Shown one piece after another: positions 48,153-59,617 of a stretch of 64,000 nt of DNA. The position numbers were made by a program, and so were the translations under genes. The stretch's first letter is position 1; the number at the start of each line of letters is the position of its first letter. The stretch is from Phymorhynchus buccinoides. Taxonomy: Eukaryota; Mollusca; Gastropoda; Neogastropoda; Raphitomidae. The notes below the pieces were generated by a model. The model was not told the origin of the DNA. It saw nothing but the letters and a program-made list of their open reading frames with translations, and ran no database searches. The DNA lies in NCBI GenBank assembly GCA_017654935.2, contig CM065712.1:23970585-24034584 (forward strand), given 5' to 3'.

Positions 48153-48389
48153 CCCTTTCAATCCCAATGTCACATTTTTGCACCACAATGATTTAACAAC
48201 CATGTCATAAAAACTCTTGAAATCAGGGTCTGATATTCAATGATATTGTGTCCTAAATTTGGGCAGTAAGGATTGACCCTATTCTAAGTGTGTCACAGAG
48301 ACATCCATCAATATTGCAGACAAATCCTTTCTGTAGCCAAATAGCTTTAATGGAATTTTTTGGCTCAAAGATGGCTGGCAGTGAAAGGG
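48153..48389 (+). mobile_element. Family A miniature transposon
   Basis: A diverged copy starting CCCTTTCAATCCC and ending GGCAGTGAAAGGG, TTAA on both sides (48149-48152 and 48390-48393). It lies in SPOP intron 1, upstream of the 32-bp minisatellite. Confidence 0.8.
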
Positions 48390-48539
48390 TTAAACTCAAA
48401 TGGCTTCTGTCATTGGCTTGAAGTTGGGGCCAAGAATAAAACGATAGCTGCAGTAAAATGTGCCGATGACCTATCGAAATTTAAAATGTCCTATTATTGT
48501 GTTCTCCTTTGTAAGGACAAATGGGTGATTAAAATATTA

Positions 48540-49250
48540 ACACTGGCACGTTTTGTCTTATTGATTTCTGCAAGAGCCAGGACATTGTTCTATTGATATC
48601 TGCAAGAGCCAGGACATTGTCCTATTGATTTCTGCAAGAGCCAGGACATTGTCCTATTGATTTCTGCAAGAGCCAGGACATTGTCCTATTGATTTCTGCA
48701 AGAGCCAGGACATTGTCCTATTGATTTCTGCAAGAGCCAGGTCATTGTCCTATTGATTTCTGCAAGAGCCAGGTCATTGTCCTATTGATTTCTGCAAGAG
48801 CCAGGACATTGTCCTATTGATTTCTGCAAGAGCCAGGACATTGTCCTATTGATTTCTGCAAGAGCCAGGTCATTGTCCTATTGATTTCTGCAAGAGCCAG
48901 GACATTGTCCTATTGATTTCTGCAAGAGCCAGGTCATTGTCCTATTGATTTCTGCAAGAGCCAGGTCATTGTCCTATTGATTTCTGCAAGAGCCAGGTCA
49001 TTGTCCTATTGATTTCTGCAAGAGCCAGGACATTGTCCTATTGATTTCTGCAAGAGCCAGGACATTGTCCTATTGATTTCTGCAAGAGCCAGGTCATTGT
49101 CCTATTGATTTCTGCAAGAGCCAGGACATTGTCCTATTGATTTCTGCAAGAGCCAGGTCATTGTCCTATTGATTTCTGCAAGAGCCAGGACACTGTCCTA
49201 TTGATTTCTGCAAGAGCCAGGACATTGTCCTTTTGATTTCTCGTGTCTCA
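48540..49250 (+). repeat. 32-bp minisatellite, about 21 units
   Basis: The unit is ATTGATTTCTGCAAGAGCCA, GGACATTGTCCT. Two forms alternate irregularly, GGACATTG and GGTCATTG. The unit occurs once in the dispersed parent repeat (45720-45800, 36820-36890). The palindromic AGGACATTGTCCT core in the GGACATTG form can form a hairpin. In SPOP intron 1. Confidence 0.95.
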
Positions 49251-49930
49251 GGACAGTCAGGCATCAGAATAGTCTGACGTCCAATCCTCTGAAAACCGTG
49301 GTAAAATCGTATAATTTGGGGGATGCGCCTAATTCAAAGATGTACCTTAAAATCCGAAAAATATGGTATATGATTGTCAAACTGGGAGGCAAACTGGGGG
49401 CCAGTTAAAGGAACTTTTTTTTAAATCAAAAATGTAAAACCTTAAAAGTCTTAACTCACTCTTTACTGGTCGATTGCTTCCCTTTACAACCGTTCAATAC
49501 TAAAGTACGCTATAGCGTACATAGCGTTTAACCATTCACAATTCACAACTCCGCGAAGCCATGCAACCCAAACTGGTATAGAAGTGTTCCTCTACGGTCC
49601 CTTAATAGGTTTCAACCAATGAAATCACTTCCAGTCTATTTTTAGTACCGCAATGAATGAAAACGAGTCACTATCCCTCTCTTCGTCTTCTTTGCTATGC
49701 TTTTTTTTTAAATCTGCTAATAATAAAAAAAAATAATTTGGAATTATAACATATGCTAGCTTTTATTATTATAAACAATACCGCAAATTTTCAAAACTGT
49801 GCGATTAAGCATTATTTTTTTAATAATTTTTATGTAATGATGCAAACCCACCTAGTGTGGAACGTTTGTGCGTGGCATGTACGCTATAGGCTATAGCTAT
49901 TAGCGTACAGTAGTATAGAGAGAGTTAATA
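49251..49930. other. SPOP intron 1, no gene recognised
   Basis: Contains a diverged edge of the 38880-type element (49300-49370). The words TACGCTATAGCGTACATAGC (49507) and GTACGCTATAGGCTATAGC (49880) suggest an unnamed inverted repeat of ~400 bp. Confidence 0.5.
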
Positions 49931-50184
49931 ATAATCATAATAATAATGAGGAAAATTTATATAGCGCCCATCCTATGTAGGCTACAGGGCGCTTTACACA
50001 GAATTGAAATGGAATAAAAACATGAAACAAAAATCCAATAACATGAGCAGACAAAACAATACCGGTCAGACTTCGTTTGGCCGGCAAAAAAATGCACATA
50101 ACAATCAGCAACAACAACTGCTGTAACTACTACTACTACAACTACAGGAAGTCTTCCCCTAGAGACTTCACCTTTAGCCCATTC

Positions 50185-50185
50185 C

Positions 50186-50261
<76 letters not shown>

Positions 50262-50265
50262 CTGT
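50185..50265. repeat. (CT)n and (CA)n microsatellite
   Basis: CT tract 50190-50240 followed by CA. Similar flanking words (TCTTCCCCTAGAGRCTTCAC) recur at 50528, so the ~380-bp block around the family C copy is partly duplicated. Confidence 0.93.
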
Positions 50266-50323
50266 AATTTGTGCTTACAACTACTAGTCACTCACAAACA
50301 ACAATGCAATAAAATGCTGTATA

Positions 50324-50504
50324 CAGTGGAACCTCCCTTATAAGACCTTCAAAAATCATCCAAAATGAGGTCTTGTAAGGGAGGGGTCTTGTATTATTAT
50401 AATGTAGGTAACTTTAATACCTACAAAGGGCAATGTGTCAGAGAAGTAGGTCTTATGTGGGAGTGAGTCTTATAATGGGAAGTCTTATAAGGGAGTTTCC
50501 ACTG
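50324..50504 (+). mobile_element. Family C miniature transposon in SPOP intron 1
   Basis: A complete ~181-bp copy, CAGTGGAACCTCCCTTATAA to AAGGGAGTTTCCACTG, with TA on both sides. Immediately followed by an (ACT)n microsatellite. Confidence 0.82.
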
Positions 50505-50536
<32 letters not shown>

Positions 50537-50576
50537 GTCTTCCCCTAGAGGCTTCACCTTTAGCCCATTCTCTCGT

Positions 50577-50618
<42 letters not shown>

Positions 50619-51044
50619 TCCCTCTGTAATTCGTGCTTACAACTACTAGTCACACACACAAAATAACAATGCGATCAAATTATTTATCATCGCTGTATGG
50701 CTCCCCCCCACCTGCGTGCGCATCTCGACCCTTCCAACGGAAGTGTCGCCATCTTAGTCCTTATTTGTGTGTAAACAAAGTGAAAATGTTATCTAAATGT
50801 GTAAAGAAAACATCCAGATGTTATAAATGCAGTTTAGACAAGCTTCGAATTGGAACAGCCAAATACGCAGCATCGATCTGGCATTTTTCAAACAAAGTTA
50901 CTGACTAAGATGGCGATCTCCCATAATATGGCGCTCCTTGTGGCCGGATATGACGACACGTGGGTACAAGCCATACCACAACAAAATCTATCACAGTTAT
51001 ACAAGTACAGAGTCACTCTCACTGTACAGTTGGCCCAAACTGAC

Positions 51045-51122
51045 CTGCGTGTAGCACCAGTTCTCGGCCACGGGGCAGGTGACTTCAGGTATAGGAGGGG
51101 TGGAGACCCGGCACACCGCCAT
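51045..51122 (-). CDS. SPOP: SPOP coding exon 1 (start codon)
   Basis: First coding exon of a SPOP ortholog. SPOP is the nuclear substrate adaptor of Cullin-3 RING ubiquitin ligases: its MATH domain binds Ser/Thr-rich degrons and its BTB domain dimerises and recruits CUL3 (known for the family). The exon gives 26 codons, MAVCRVSTPPIPEV then TCPVAENWCYTQ, matching the human N-terminus in length and ending in the hallmark CYTQ. The ATG sits in AGGATGG. The donor is CAG|GTCAGT, phase 0. All seven exons found sum to 837 nt (279 codons), so residue numbers equal human ones. The start is chosen because it reproduces the human length; a 5' UTR exon boundary just upstream (GGAGGCAG|G) is possible. 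Intron 1 is 6.1 kb. Confidence 0.9.
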
Positions 51123-51149
51123 CCTGCCTCCAGCCGACGACACGCTAGA

Positions 51150-51510
51150 CTCCACCTTGCCTCACCCCTTCCGGTGAAAATGGGTCGATCCGACCAGCCG
51201 CTCGCCTCCTTCCTTCCAACCTTGGCCCCCCACCCCCTTCGGGTGAAAATGGAACGATCCGACCAGCCGTTAGCCTTCCTCCCTCTGGGCCTTCCTTTCG
51301 TCTGCCTCACCCCTTTGGTGAAAATGGACTGATCCGGCAAGCCGTTATTTCCAGCCTCTTCACGGTGAAAGGGATTGGTCGCCAGTGCTCGTCTCCTTCC
51401 TTCCTTCCTTCTGCCTCACCCCTTTGGTGAAAATGGACTGATCCGGCAAGCCTCTATTTCCAGCCCCTTCACAGTGAAATGGATTGGTCGCCAGTGCTGG
51501 TCTCCTTCCT
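51150..51510. repeat. Degenerate tandem repeats upstream of the SPOP start codon
   Basis: The motif CACCCCTTTGGTGAAAATGG, ACTGATCCGGCAAGCC and variants occurs four times. The last two occurrences belong to a ~108-bp direct duplication (from ~51305 and ~51415). It lies just 5' of the SPOP ATG on the minus strand, so it would be 5' UTR or promoter sequence. CT/TTCC tracts are interspersed. Confidence 0.7.
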
Positions 51511-52640
51511 TCCTTCGCTCCTTCCACTCCAGTCTTGTCTGCCTAACAGTCACCCGCCTCCAAAAAAACGACGACTTGTCAAAGGGTTTTGCCAGATCAA
51601 AGGGTTTTGCCGGATTCCTGAATCAGTTCAGTGAGTGTGTAGAGTGTTGCCGGTGTTCCCGGGGACTGACGGAGCGGCCAGTTTTTTTCTTCTCCAGACC
51701 TTGTGGTAAAAAGGATGATCTGCAACAAACAAGCATTGAAACGTGATTTTTTTTTCTCGAAAAAGCCTAATTATTGTTAATTATATTTAACCCCTTCACT
51801 GCCAAGGGATAATGGATTTATTGCATTGCTGTGTGCCGAGCCAAATTTGGCCTCAGAAGGGTTGATTCGCGGATCTGTCCCCTGCTCATCCATTTGTTGA
51901 AGGAATAAGCATGTACGGACAAAGATGTAACAAGAAACAAAGCCTTCAAGGCTCACTCGAACAGGAACATGTGGGACAACAACAAAGATTGAAGGGGGGT
52001 CTAAAGTACAAGTTTGCCAATAACATTTTAAAGTACAAATGAAACTATCGTTAATGGATACAACTAAAAAATTTAAAAATTTAAGTGCCCGTGCCGAGAA
52101 TCGGACCCGGAACCATTGGCATGACAGACACACTCTACCAATGAGCTATCGAGGCTTTCAGTGTTGATGAGTTTCTTAACTCATGTTGCCTGTTGAATAC
52201 TCTCTAACCCACTAATCTAAAATGTTATCTGTTTCTTATCTGTATACAGTGTTGTTTTAAGTATTTAATTATTTAAATCATTACTGTTTGAAAGCTTGCA
52301 TAGACATCTATTTGTGTGCACAGTTTGAATGGACGCCTTCTATTTCCCGAGAAAATGCCAACGTTAAAGTTTGGAGATTAGACCATGCACGCAACACACA
52401 CACAACCGAACAACCATCATACTATAGACTCACTTCGTGTTAACGCGAGTGAGCCAAAAACTGAAAAAGGGAAAGAACTGTAGATTTACGTTTTCCGAAG
52501 AGTGTGAAACAGTTCATAGGGTTTTTTTCCTATTTAACTCGCTCAAAATTTGATGAAGAAAACACTCTGTGGTGGACACAGTTTAACTCATTCAAGTCGT
52601 TCCAGACAGAGACTTTGAAGAGCAGCCTCATTTTGACCAT
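51511..52640. other. Upstream of SPOP; no gene recognised
   Basis: Probably 5' flank of SPOP on its near side. A tRNA-like sequence at 52083-52157 is the only recognisable feature. ATTTAACCCCTTCACTGCC at 51785 looks like one end of a TTAA element. Confidence 0.5.
52083..52157 (-). tRNA. tRNA-like sequence, probably pseudogene or SINE head
   Basis: The minus strand has D-arm AGCTCATTGGTAGAGTG, an anticodon-arm-like CTGTCAT and T-arm CCGGGTCCGATTCTCGG. A GTC (Asp) anticodon is possible. The acceptor stem pairs at only about four of seven positions and the anticodon stem is poor, so a working tRNA is unlikely. No SINE body is obvious next to it. Confidence 0.35.
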
Positions 52641-52647
52641 GGGGAAT

Positions 52648-53885
52648 CAGTGTTTCCCATAGGGGTGAAATGTGAGAGTCCCAGGGACTCCCTATGCAAA
52701 ATTTTAAGAGTCCTGACTCCTTTTCATATTTTTAAGAGTCCCCTAAGTATATGATAAAAAATGCTTTAACAAAAGCAATTACATGCTAAACACACATGCT
52801 ACATGCACAGGCAAACACATGTGCATAACCTCTGGAAATGGAATAGGCTGACTACAGAGAGAGAGAGAGAGGGGGGGGGGGGGGGGGGGGAGAGACAAAC
52901 AGATCGAGATATGGACAGAGAGACAGGCAGACAGACACACAAGCGTACACACACTTGCATATATATATGCAGTAGCTTATGTTTTTGAGATGATGCCATT
53001 CACATCTCTAAAAGAACGGCTTGATGCTGCTGCTTTTTCCTCTGTCGAACTTGCAAAAAACGTTCAGATTTGGTCAACGAAGAAATCAGACCTAAAACTT
53101 GAAGCACTTCACTATCGCGAACAAGCATTCAGAAGTAAACAAAGATCGTTTTGGAATGACCGGACATGTCTGCTTTAGAAAGGAAAAACCAGGATGGTCA
53201 GAAACAAGACTGACAACCAAAAAAAACAAAGCAAACAGACTGACCGCTGTGGCACGAAGCGAAAATCGGGTTCGGAGTTTTGATATGGAAAAGTTGGGGT
53301 GGTTTGACCTAATTCCAACGATCCTACAAGTTGCAGACGATGTCTGAGCGAGCAGACGATGTCTGAGCGATTCCGAAACTAGCAAACATATTCTTCTGCC
53401 CCTTTCCTACTCGTGGCTTCTTTTGGGGAGGCATGGCTGGTTTTAAACACGAATTGTTGTCAAAAGGCCGAGAACGATCTTGTTTAGCACTAGAACTTAG
53501 ACTAGGTCATGCTGGAACTTTATTTGGTCTTCAAAAAGATGGATCGGAAAAGCTTTACCGAATGTGCAATGCCGCGATTTCTTCGTTTCGGCGTTCGTTT
53601 CGCCAGATACAACTTTTTAGTTCTGATTATGGTCCGAGGCTGCGGAATAACTAAGTTTAGCAGACGACAGAATCCGTGAAGTTGTTGACTGCTTTGACGA
53701 AAAAATCAATCGGTCAGATGACCGCCTGCCTGCTAAAGCCATCGGTCAAAATCGAAGAATGAACCCTGCTGTCTCAGTCTGTTAAAAAAAGTGTGTGTCC
53801 CATGGGACGCCCAGAGCTGAAATCAGAGTCCCTCTGTGATTTTTGTGCTTCAGAGATGCACATATGTGCGTTATGGGAAACACTG
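52648..53885. mobile_element. hAT-like element relic
   Basis: Perfect 14-bp inverted ends CAGTGTTTCCCATA and TATGGGAAACACTG, flanked by a direct GGAAT (52643-52647 and 53886-53890). CAG..CTG termini with TTTCCCA fit the hAT superfamily, although its target duplication is usually 8 bp. The interior has broken frames (53007-53350, 53433-53654), none matching a transposase I recognise, and a GA/G-rich microsatellite at 52856-52890. Confidence 0.6.
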
Positions 53886-54000
53886 GGAATTTGGATGTGG
53901 GTCACACCTACCTAGAAAAAAACAAGGGACTTAAATCTGCTGGGTCAGTGGGTCTTTAAACAATATGCGCTGGCCTAAAAAAAAAAAAAAATTGCTGAAA

Positions 54001-54237
54001 CTGAAAGTCCTTTTATAAGGCTTGCCATACAGGTGAAATATGTCGTGTTATTGTCAAGACATGAGGAAACAGTCTTTCTATTTCAGTATTTGTCATCAAG
54101 ATTGGTTGAGTCAGAAACTGAAAGTCCTTTTACAAGGCTTGCCATACAGGTGAAATATGTTGTGTTATTGTCAAGACATGAGGAAACAGTCCTTCTATTT
54201 CAGTATTTGTCATCAAGATTGGTTGAGTCATTTAAAG
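54001..54237 (+). repeat. 117-bp direct duplication
   Basis: Two copies (AAAGTCCTTTTATAAGGCTT, GCCATACAGGTGAAATATG and onward) start at 54004 and 54121 with few differences. 117 is a multiple of three and the frame stays open through both, but no protein family is recognised. Confidence 0.85.
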
Positions 54238-54352
54238 CTCTGGCAAGTGGAAGTGTCCGTTTACACAGAGAAACACTGACACATCACACACACACTCACA
54301 CATACATACACACACGTACACACACACACACGCAGTCTCATACACACACATA

Positions 54353-54485
54353 CTTTGCACTAGGCCTTAAGGTCTGAACAAGGAGTCTTTCAGATGAGAC
54401 GATAAACCAAGGTCCCATGTGACCATGCACTTTGCACACGTTAATCCCAGTAGCATTGTAGCAACGAAAAAGTTGTCATTAGGTC
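54353..54485 (+). mobile_element. SINE-1 fragment (central part)
   Basis: Only the core remains: TTTGCACTAGGCCTTAAGG, GATGAGACGATAAACCAAGG, GCACACGTTAATCCCAGT and AACGAAAAAGTTGTCATT. No head or tail. It abuts a CA microsatellite on the left and a family E fragment on the right. Confidence 0.8.
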
Positions 54486-54764
54486 CAAGGAAGCTACAAG
54501 CACAGAACTTCCAGAAGGTGGGGGAACTATTATTTTTATGAGACATCCCCCCCCCCCGTCTAGCTCCTGTATGGAGGCACGAGGCATCCACCCACTGCCC
54601 CAGCAGCCCTGTCAATCTACCTTCCCCTATTTTCCTTTAGCTGCCTATACGATAATAATAATAATTAGCATTTATAGCGCCTAATCTTAAAAAAGCCCTA
54701 AGCGCTTACAATAATAAATGAATAAACAAGCAAGCAATATAAACAAAGAAACGACAAAAATATA

Positions 54765-54930
54765 TTATACACACACGCGCGCGCACGCACACACACGGCC
54801 TAAACAGACACACACACGCACTAAACAGACACACACACACAAACGCACCACACGCGCGCACACGCACACACACACGCACGCACACACAACACACACGCAC
54901 AAACAGCATGCATGCACACAAACGCACGCG
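54765..54930. repeat. (CA)n/(CG)-interrupted microsatellite
   Basis: CACACGCGCGCACGCACACA-type tract; apparent frames are repeat translation. Confidence 0.95.
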
Positions 54931-55458
54931 GATAGAAGGGGCACAGTACTTTGAAAAGAAATATAGCAGGCTATGATTTGAATGTAGTTTTTATTACTAC
55001 TGACCCAACAGTTCTCAACCAGCATAAACACCCACCCGCCCAATCTCAAAAGCTTGAGACCATTGGAGTTTTGTGGCAATTTTGAAGTCACCTGATAATA
55101 TTTTGCTGCAAAATAATTATCTAACTTCTAAGCAATGCTAGATAATGATGTATACAGGAATTTTTTTAATCCCCCCCCCCCCCAAATTACCTTAAGAGAG
55201 TAGAGTCCAAATTTAACTTCCCTGAATTTTGCATTTGATTCAATTCAAGGGAAATAATTCAAAATTTACCAACCAGGAGTAGGAGCATACAATTTATTTT
55301 CCCATTTTATTTCCATTATAATTTATAACGGGAGTAATATAAATAATGAAAAACTTGAATTTTGCTTTTGTTTTGAGCTGTCTTGAACTGGGAGTATAGT
55401 TTATATGGCTATGACATCTTGTAAAACTTGTAGGGACTTACACAAACATTAAGTTTAA

Positions 55459-55697
55459 CCCTTTCACCGCCAATGTCGCATTTATGCACCACAATGGTTT
55501 GACACCCATGTCACTAAAAGGCATCAAATCAGGGCCTGATATCCGAAAACCCTATTTTCTTAATTTTGAGAGGTAAGGATAGGCCTAATGTAAGACATGT
55601 CACAGAGGAATTCCCAATATTGAAGTTATTTTTGCTTTCTCTTCCCAGTTCAAGCTTAATGGACATATTTAGCTGAAAATGGCTGGTGGCGAAAGTG
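55459..55697 (+). mobile_element. Family A miniature transposon
   Basis: CCCTTTCACCGCCAATGTC to GGTGGCGAAAGTG between TTAA sites (55455-55458 and 55698-55701). The internal GTCACAGAGGAATTCCCAA block is present. Confidence 0.82.
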
Positions 55698-55701
55698 TTA
55701 A

Positions 55702-57130
55702 AAAAATGTTCAGTGATGAGTCCAAAATCCTAAAATACCACTTGACAGTCTTCTATAATTATAGTATAAATGATGTAAATATAACAGGCTATTAGCCGCT
55801 AATAGGAATTGTTCAGAAATAATTAAGGGGAGTAATTTCATGGTGTGTGGGAGTGATCTTGCCTAATTCAATCGGTCAAACAGGGGAAGTTACTCTATCA
55901 TCAGGTAGATCCCCAGCTCTCGCCTCGTGTGTTTGAGTCTAGACATATAGCACTTAGAACACTGTGCGTCATTTTTCTATAAAAAAAAGTTTGCAAGTCG
56001 CTGATTCGCATCCTGCGGTTTCAAGCTTCGACGCCATGCCGCCATGGTTTTGACCGAGTAAGTCGAGGCAATCAACTCTAATTTTTACGAAGTGCTCTCC
56101 CCTAGGTTTTTTTTTTCAAAAAAGCGTCTATCAAAAAAGAAAGCAGTACTTAACAGCTCTTCAAGTTCAACATATATTTTTTTGTTTACCTCCTGTCAAA
56201 CATTGTATAATAGAAAATTTAATTTGGTAATTAATAAGGCACCTAGGCAATCTTGAAGAAATTAAGTTTAAATCATACTAACACTCATACCTAGTCTATA
56301 TAAATAATCCATATGACTTAGTTCAACTTCAACAAAAACAACATACCAAAAAAAAAGCAGAACTTTATTAATTAGCACTCACCAAAGTACAGAGATGGTG
56401 CTAGAAATTTTCACTTTAGGCCATTTGGCCTAAACAGCCACAAAACCTTAGGCCAATTTCAACAATTTTAGGCCCTCTCACTCGGTCAACATAAACTCTC
56501 ACTGACAATGAATTTGATTTGTTTTTTTAACTGTCAGATCACTTCATTTTTTTTCTCAGATTCTCGTGCACTCATTGCTACTGTGTCTGCAGTAGAAGTG
56601 GTAGCAACTTCACAAGTGCTGTCGATCTCTGCTTGCTTGTTAACTGATCCCCCAAACGAAAGTAGCGACTGCCCGCTTATAAGTTTTGTCTTCTTTTTGG
56701 AAGGCATTTCAATCAAAAACCAGTGAAACACCGACGCTACAGGACGACAAGATCACACAGACTCACACTACGGTGTGGCAAACGTCCGCCATAAGCAGCA
56801 AGGGAAGCAACTCTCACGAGGCAATTGGCCTTGTGCTAGCAAAATCATGACGCGACAAAGTTAGCTTTTTGATCTCGGTCACACGCGGTGCAAGCAAACT
56901 TTGTTTCACTTCGTTGTTCATATAAAAAAAAAACGGATACACTTTGTTGTTCATTAAAAAAAACGGACTAGTGCCGATTTGGTAATCAAACCTTTGGCTC
57001 ACTGGGCCGACAGGACGGTTGACTTTTAGGACATTTTTTGTAATTTTCAGCGAATCGCCGAAGGCCGACGGCAAACAACAACCCTGAAGTATTACAAGTA
57101 CAATACTTGAAAAGGTAAACCTAAAGAAGC
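55702..57130. other. Mostly unique sequence
   Basis: No repeats were recognised apart from short runs. It includes the candidate exon at 56534-56707 and TTTAGGCC words at 56420-56480. Confidence 0.5.
56534..56707 (-). CDS. Possible first coding exon of an unknown protein
   Basis: The minus-strand frame begins MPSKKKTKLISGQSLLSFGG and continues with a Ser/Thr/Ala-rich stretch to about codon 57. The basic start followed by QSLLSF loosely resembles a PCNA-interacting (PIP-like) box and the N-termini of some domesticated transposase proteins, but the second aromatic residue is absent. It lies in one of the few stretches without obvious mobile elements. No downstream exon was recognised, so this is only a candidate. 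Confidence 0.25.
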   Translation of the reverse strand: MPSKKKTKLISGQSLLSFGGSVNKQAEIDSTCEVATTSTADTVAMSARESEKKNEVI

Positions 57131-57149
57131 AAGCAAAATAAAGAGGAAG

Positions 57150-57258
<109 letters not shown>

Positions 57259-59090
57259 ACAAACCAGGTCAAGGCAAATTACAGCTAAACCATTTTCATC
57301 ATCATGTTTTCTTTCAGTTTGTCCATTTTTCTCTACTAAATCAGTGGGTAAATTTATTAATCATTGCTTTATTTAGCCATCAAAGCCACGGTTTCAACAA
57401 AACAAAAAAACAGTTACATAATCTACATTAATTTATAAACTGGAAGTGGAAGGTAAACACACCCACACCCACACCCACACAGGGGAAGGGAGAGGGGGAG
57501 GGGGGCTGATTTTAAAGTGCATTTGCATCAGGTAAAATAAAAGCAAGAGATGATGCCTACTTTCTTTGCACTCTACACTTAGACCTAATAGAAATAATAA
57601 GCAATCTGGACTATTTTTTAAGAATCAAATCACACGATCCACACAGAGACTGACAGTGACACAGAAACTGAGAAAGGAGGAAAAGGTCTCTTGCACTTTA
57701 CTTTAGTCTGCTGGGCTGTCAAAATCAAGAATCTCTGAAGGCGAGAGGATTATGTTGAGCACATATTGTCAACAAAATTATTCAAATAGAGCCAGTTTGA
57801 CATTCAACTATATGCTTATTGTGAATATTAGCGGTTGCTGAAGGCAAAAGATGAATTTATAGAAAAAGGGAAAAAGCGGGGCTAAAAAAAAATTGCCGAT
57901 TTTTCTCTTCTTTTTTTTTTTGGGGGGCAAGTTCGGTCGAGTGCCCGACCCGTCCGAATGTGTCCTACTTCTCAAAACGATAAACAAACGAGAATGGGGA
58001 CTTACAAAATGACTGCTGATGTCTTTCTGAAGAAAACTCAGCTGTTCATATTCACTCCAACACCTGATTTTTCAATGAAATTAGTCAATATTCGACACAA
58101 AGAATCGCAAAATCGTCACCGTCTCTTCGCTAGCTCTGTCTTGGGACGGCTACGCGCATGCGTGCACAGCTGAAAACATTTTGCCCAGAACGAGGCTTGC
58201 CCTTTCGATAATCTCAAACAAAAAATGAAAGTATGCCAAATTATATCAAAAGGCATAAACCTTCCATAATTGCAACTGGTTATACAATCATGTGTTGCTG
58301 TCTTGGCAGACTAAGTGCAAATAAAAAATTGTTTCACACTTTTTTTTAATTGAAAGAAATTTATAACTGTTAGGTCAAGGTGAAGGACGTTCTGTAAAAG
58401 TGTAAAGGAAGTTATGATCACATGACAATTCTAATGTTGACATCCTGCATCTTGCACTCAGAAAAACAACAAGGTCCTCCAAATAAATCAACTTGCTGGA
58501 AAAGAGATCGCACTGAAGCTGAGTCAAAAGATGGATAATACAAACAATTCGTTAACGTATAGGCAAGTGGATGTCATTCGAAAAAATCTGCTTACTGTGT
58601 TCAGGTAATATATTTTTTATTGTTTCCCCCCCCACAAATTTGCGTAGGACTAGGAGTATTCTTAGAATGATAAAATCTTATTGATTCAATGAATGATTGT
58701 TGGGTCAATCAATGTATTGGAATATAGATTTTCTTGTAGTACTTTTAACTTGAGGTAATAAAGTATGTATGTGAAGCACATGCAAATTCCCATTATTATT
58801 ATTATTATTATTAGATGGTGCTGGGGTCGGCTAGTCCAGCTGTTCGTCAGTTGGATAATTTAAAAAAAAAGCAAATCGTGTAGCCTGCTGATAAATAACC
58901 CCCCAAACTTCATTCAAATTTTTGTTTTTTGTTTTTGTGTAGATCATAGTGCTCACCCCAGTTTTTCCCCCGCAGGCGTTTATATCCAAGTTGGATTCTG
59001 CCAGCGTCGACCCATCAAGATCTGTCAATACCAGAATGATAGAATATTTATTGTAATATAAACATCTGCTAAGCTTTCTACAATTCACTA
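57259..59090. other. No gene recognised
   Basis: Unique AT-rich sequence with a CCCACACCCACACCCAC patch at 57460. It ends with a retroposon-like tail (GAGGTAATAAAGTATGTATG, then (ATT)n) at about 58750-58815. Confidence 0.5.
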
Positions 59091-59100
59091 GCCCTCACTG

Positions 59101-59502
59101 ATGATAGAGAGAGTGCAAAGAAGGGCTACAAAACTGATAAGAGGATTCCATAATTATTCCTACAGGGAAAGACTAGAGCTCCTTAAATTACCTTCTTTAA
59201 AGGCTAGAAGAGTCAGGGGTGATTTAATTCAATGCTTCAAAATATTTAACAATATTGATGACCTAAATATACAAGATTTTTTTAAATTATCAAAGGTAGA
59301 CAAAACTAGAAACAGTGTCGACAAAATATTTATTGAATATAGTAAAACTAACATTAGAAAATACTGTTTTACTAACAGAACTGCACCTTTGTGGAACAAG
59401 TTACCAACTAATATTAAGCAAGCACCTAATACTAACACTTTCAAAAATCTATTAGATAACTGGGAATATTATAAAAATTTGACATATGAATATGATGAAT
59501 GA
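59101..59502 (+). pseudogene. Non-LTR retrotransposon reverse-transcriptase C-terminal tail (LINE)
   Basis: A 133-codon open frame that starts IERVQRRATKLIRGF and continues YRERLELLKLPSL, RRVRGDLIQCFKIFN and TAPLWNKLP. This is the classic C-terminal block downstream of the reverse-transcriptase palm in CR1/Jockey-type LINE ORF2 proteins. No palm domain (FADD) or endonuclease lies upstream, so the insert is 5'-truncated and cannot move by itself. The frame is intact with few changes, suggesting a fairly recent insert. The 3' UTR ends near 59617 in a short run of TAACC units. Confidence 0.85.
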
Positions 59503-59617
59503 TTATCTAAAACCTGAGTGCACGATAAAACCTTGTACGTTAAAAATCTTATTAAGGATGGGACGTTTGAAAGCCTAACGGCTATGTTTTTAGTCCCTAG
59601 TAACCTAACCTAACCTA

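Noticed and set aside
48540..49250. CRISPR-like regular repeat array
   Set aside because: Units are contiguous with no unique spacers, and the genome is eukaryotic. The same holds for the 71-bp array.
50633..51332. Two overlapping frames near the SPOP start (for example the 150- and 160-codon frames)
   Set aside because: They are out of frame with the confirmed SPOP exon 1 and are shadows of a GC-rich, repeat-containing 5' region.
52083..52157. Functional tRNA-Asp gene
   Set aside because: Acceptor and anticodon stems pair poorly. Listed only as tRNA-like.
53433..53654. 73-codon frame (MAGFKHELLSKGRERSCLAL...) as a host gene
   Set aside because: It lies inside the hAT-ended relic, with stops on both sides and no known domain.
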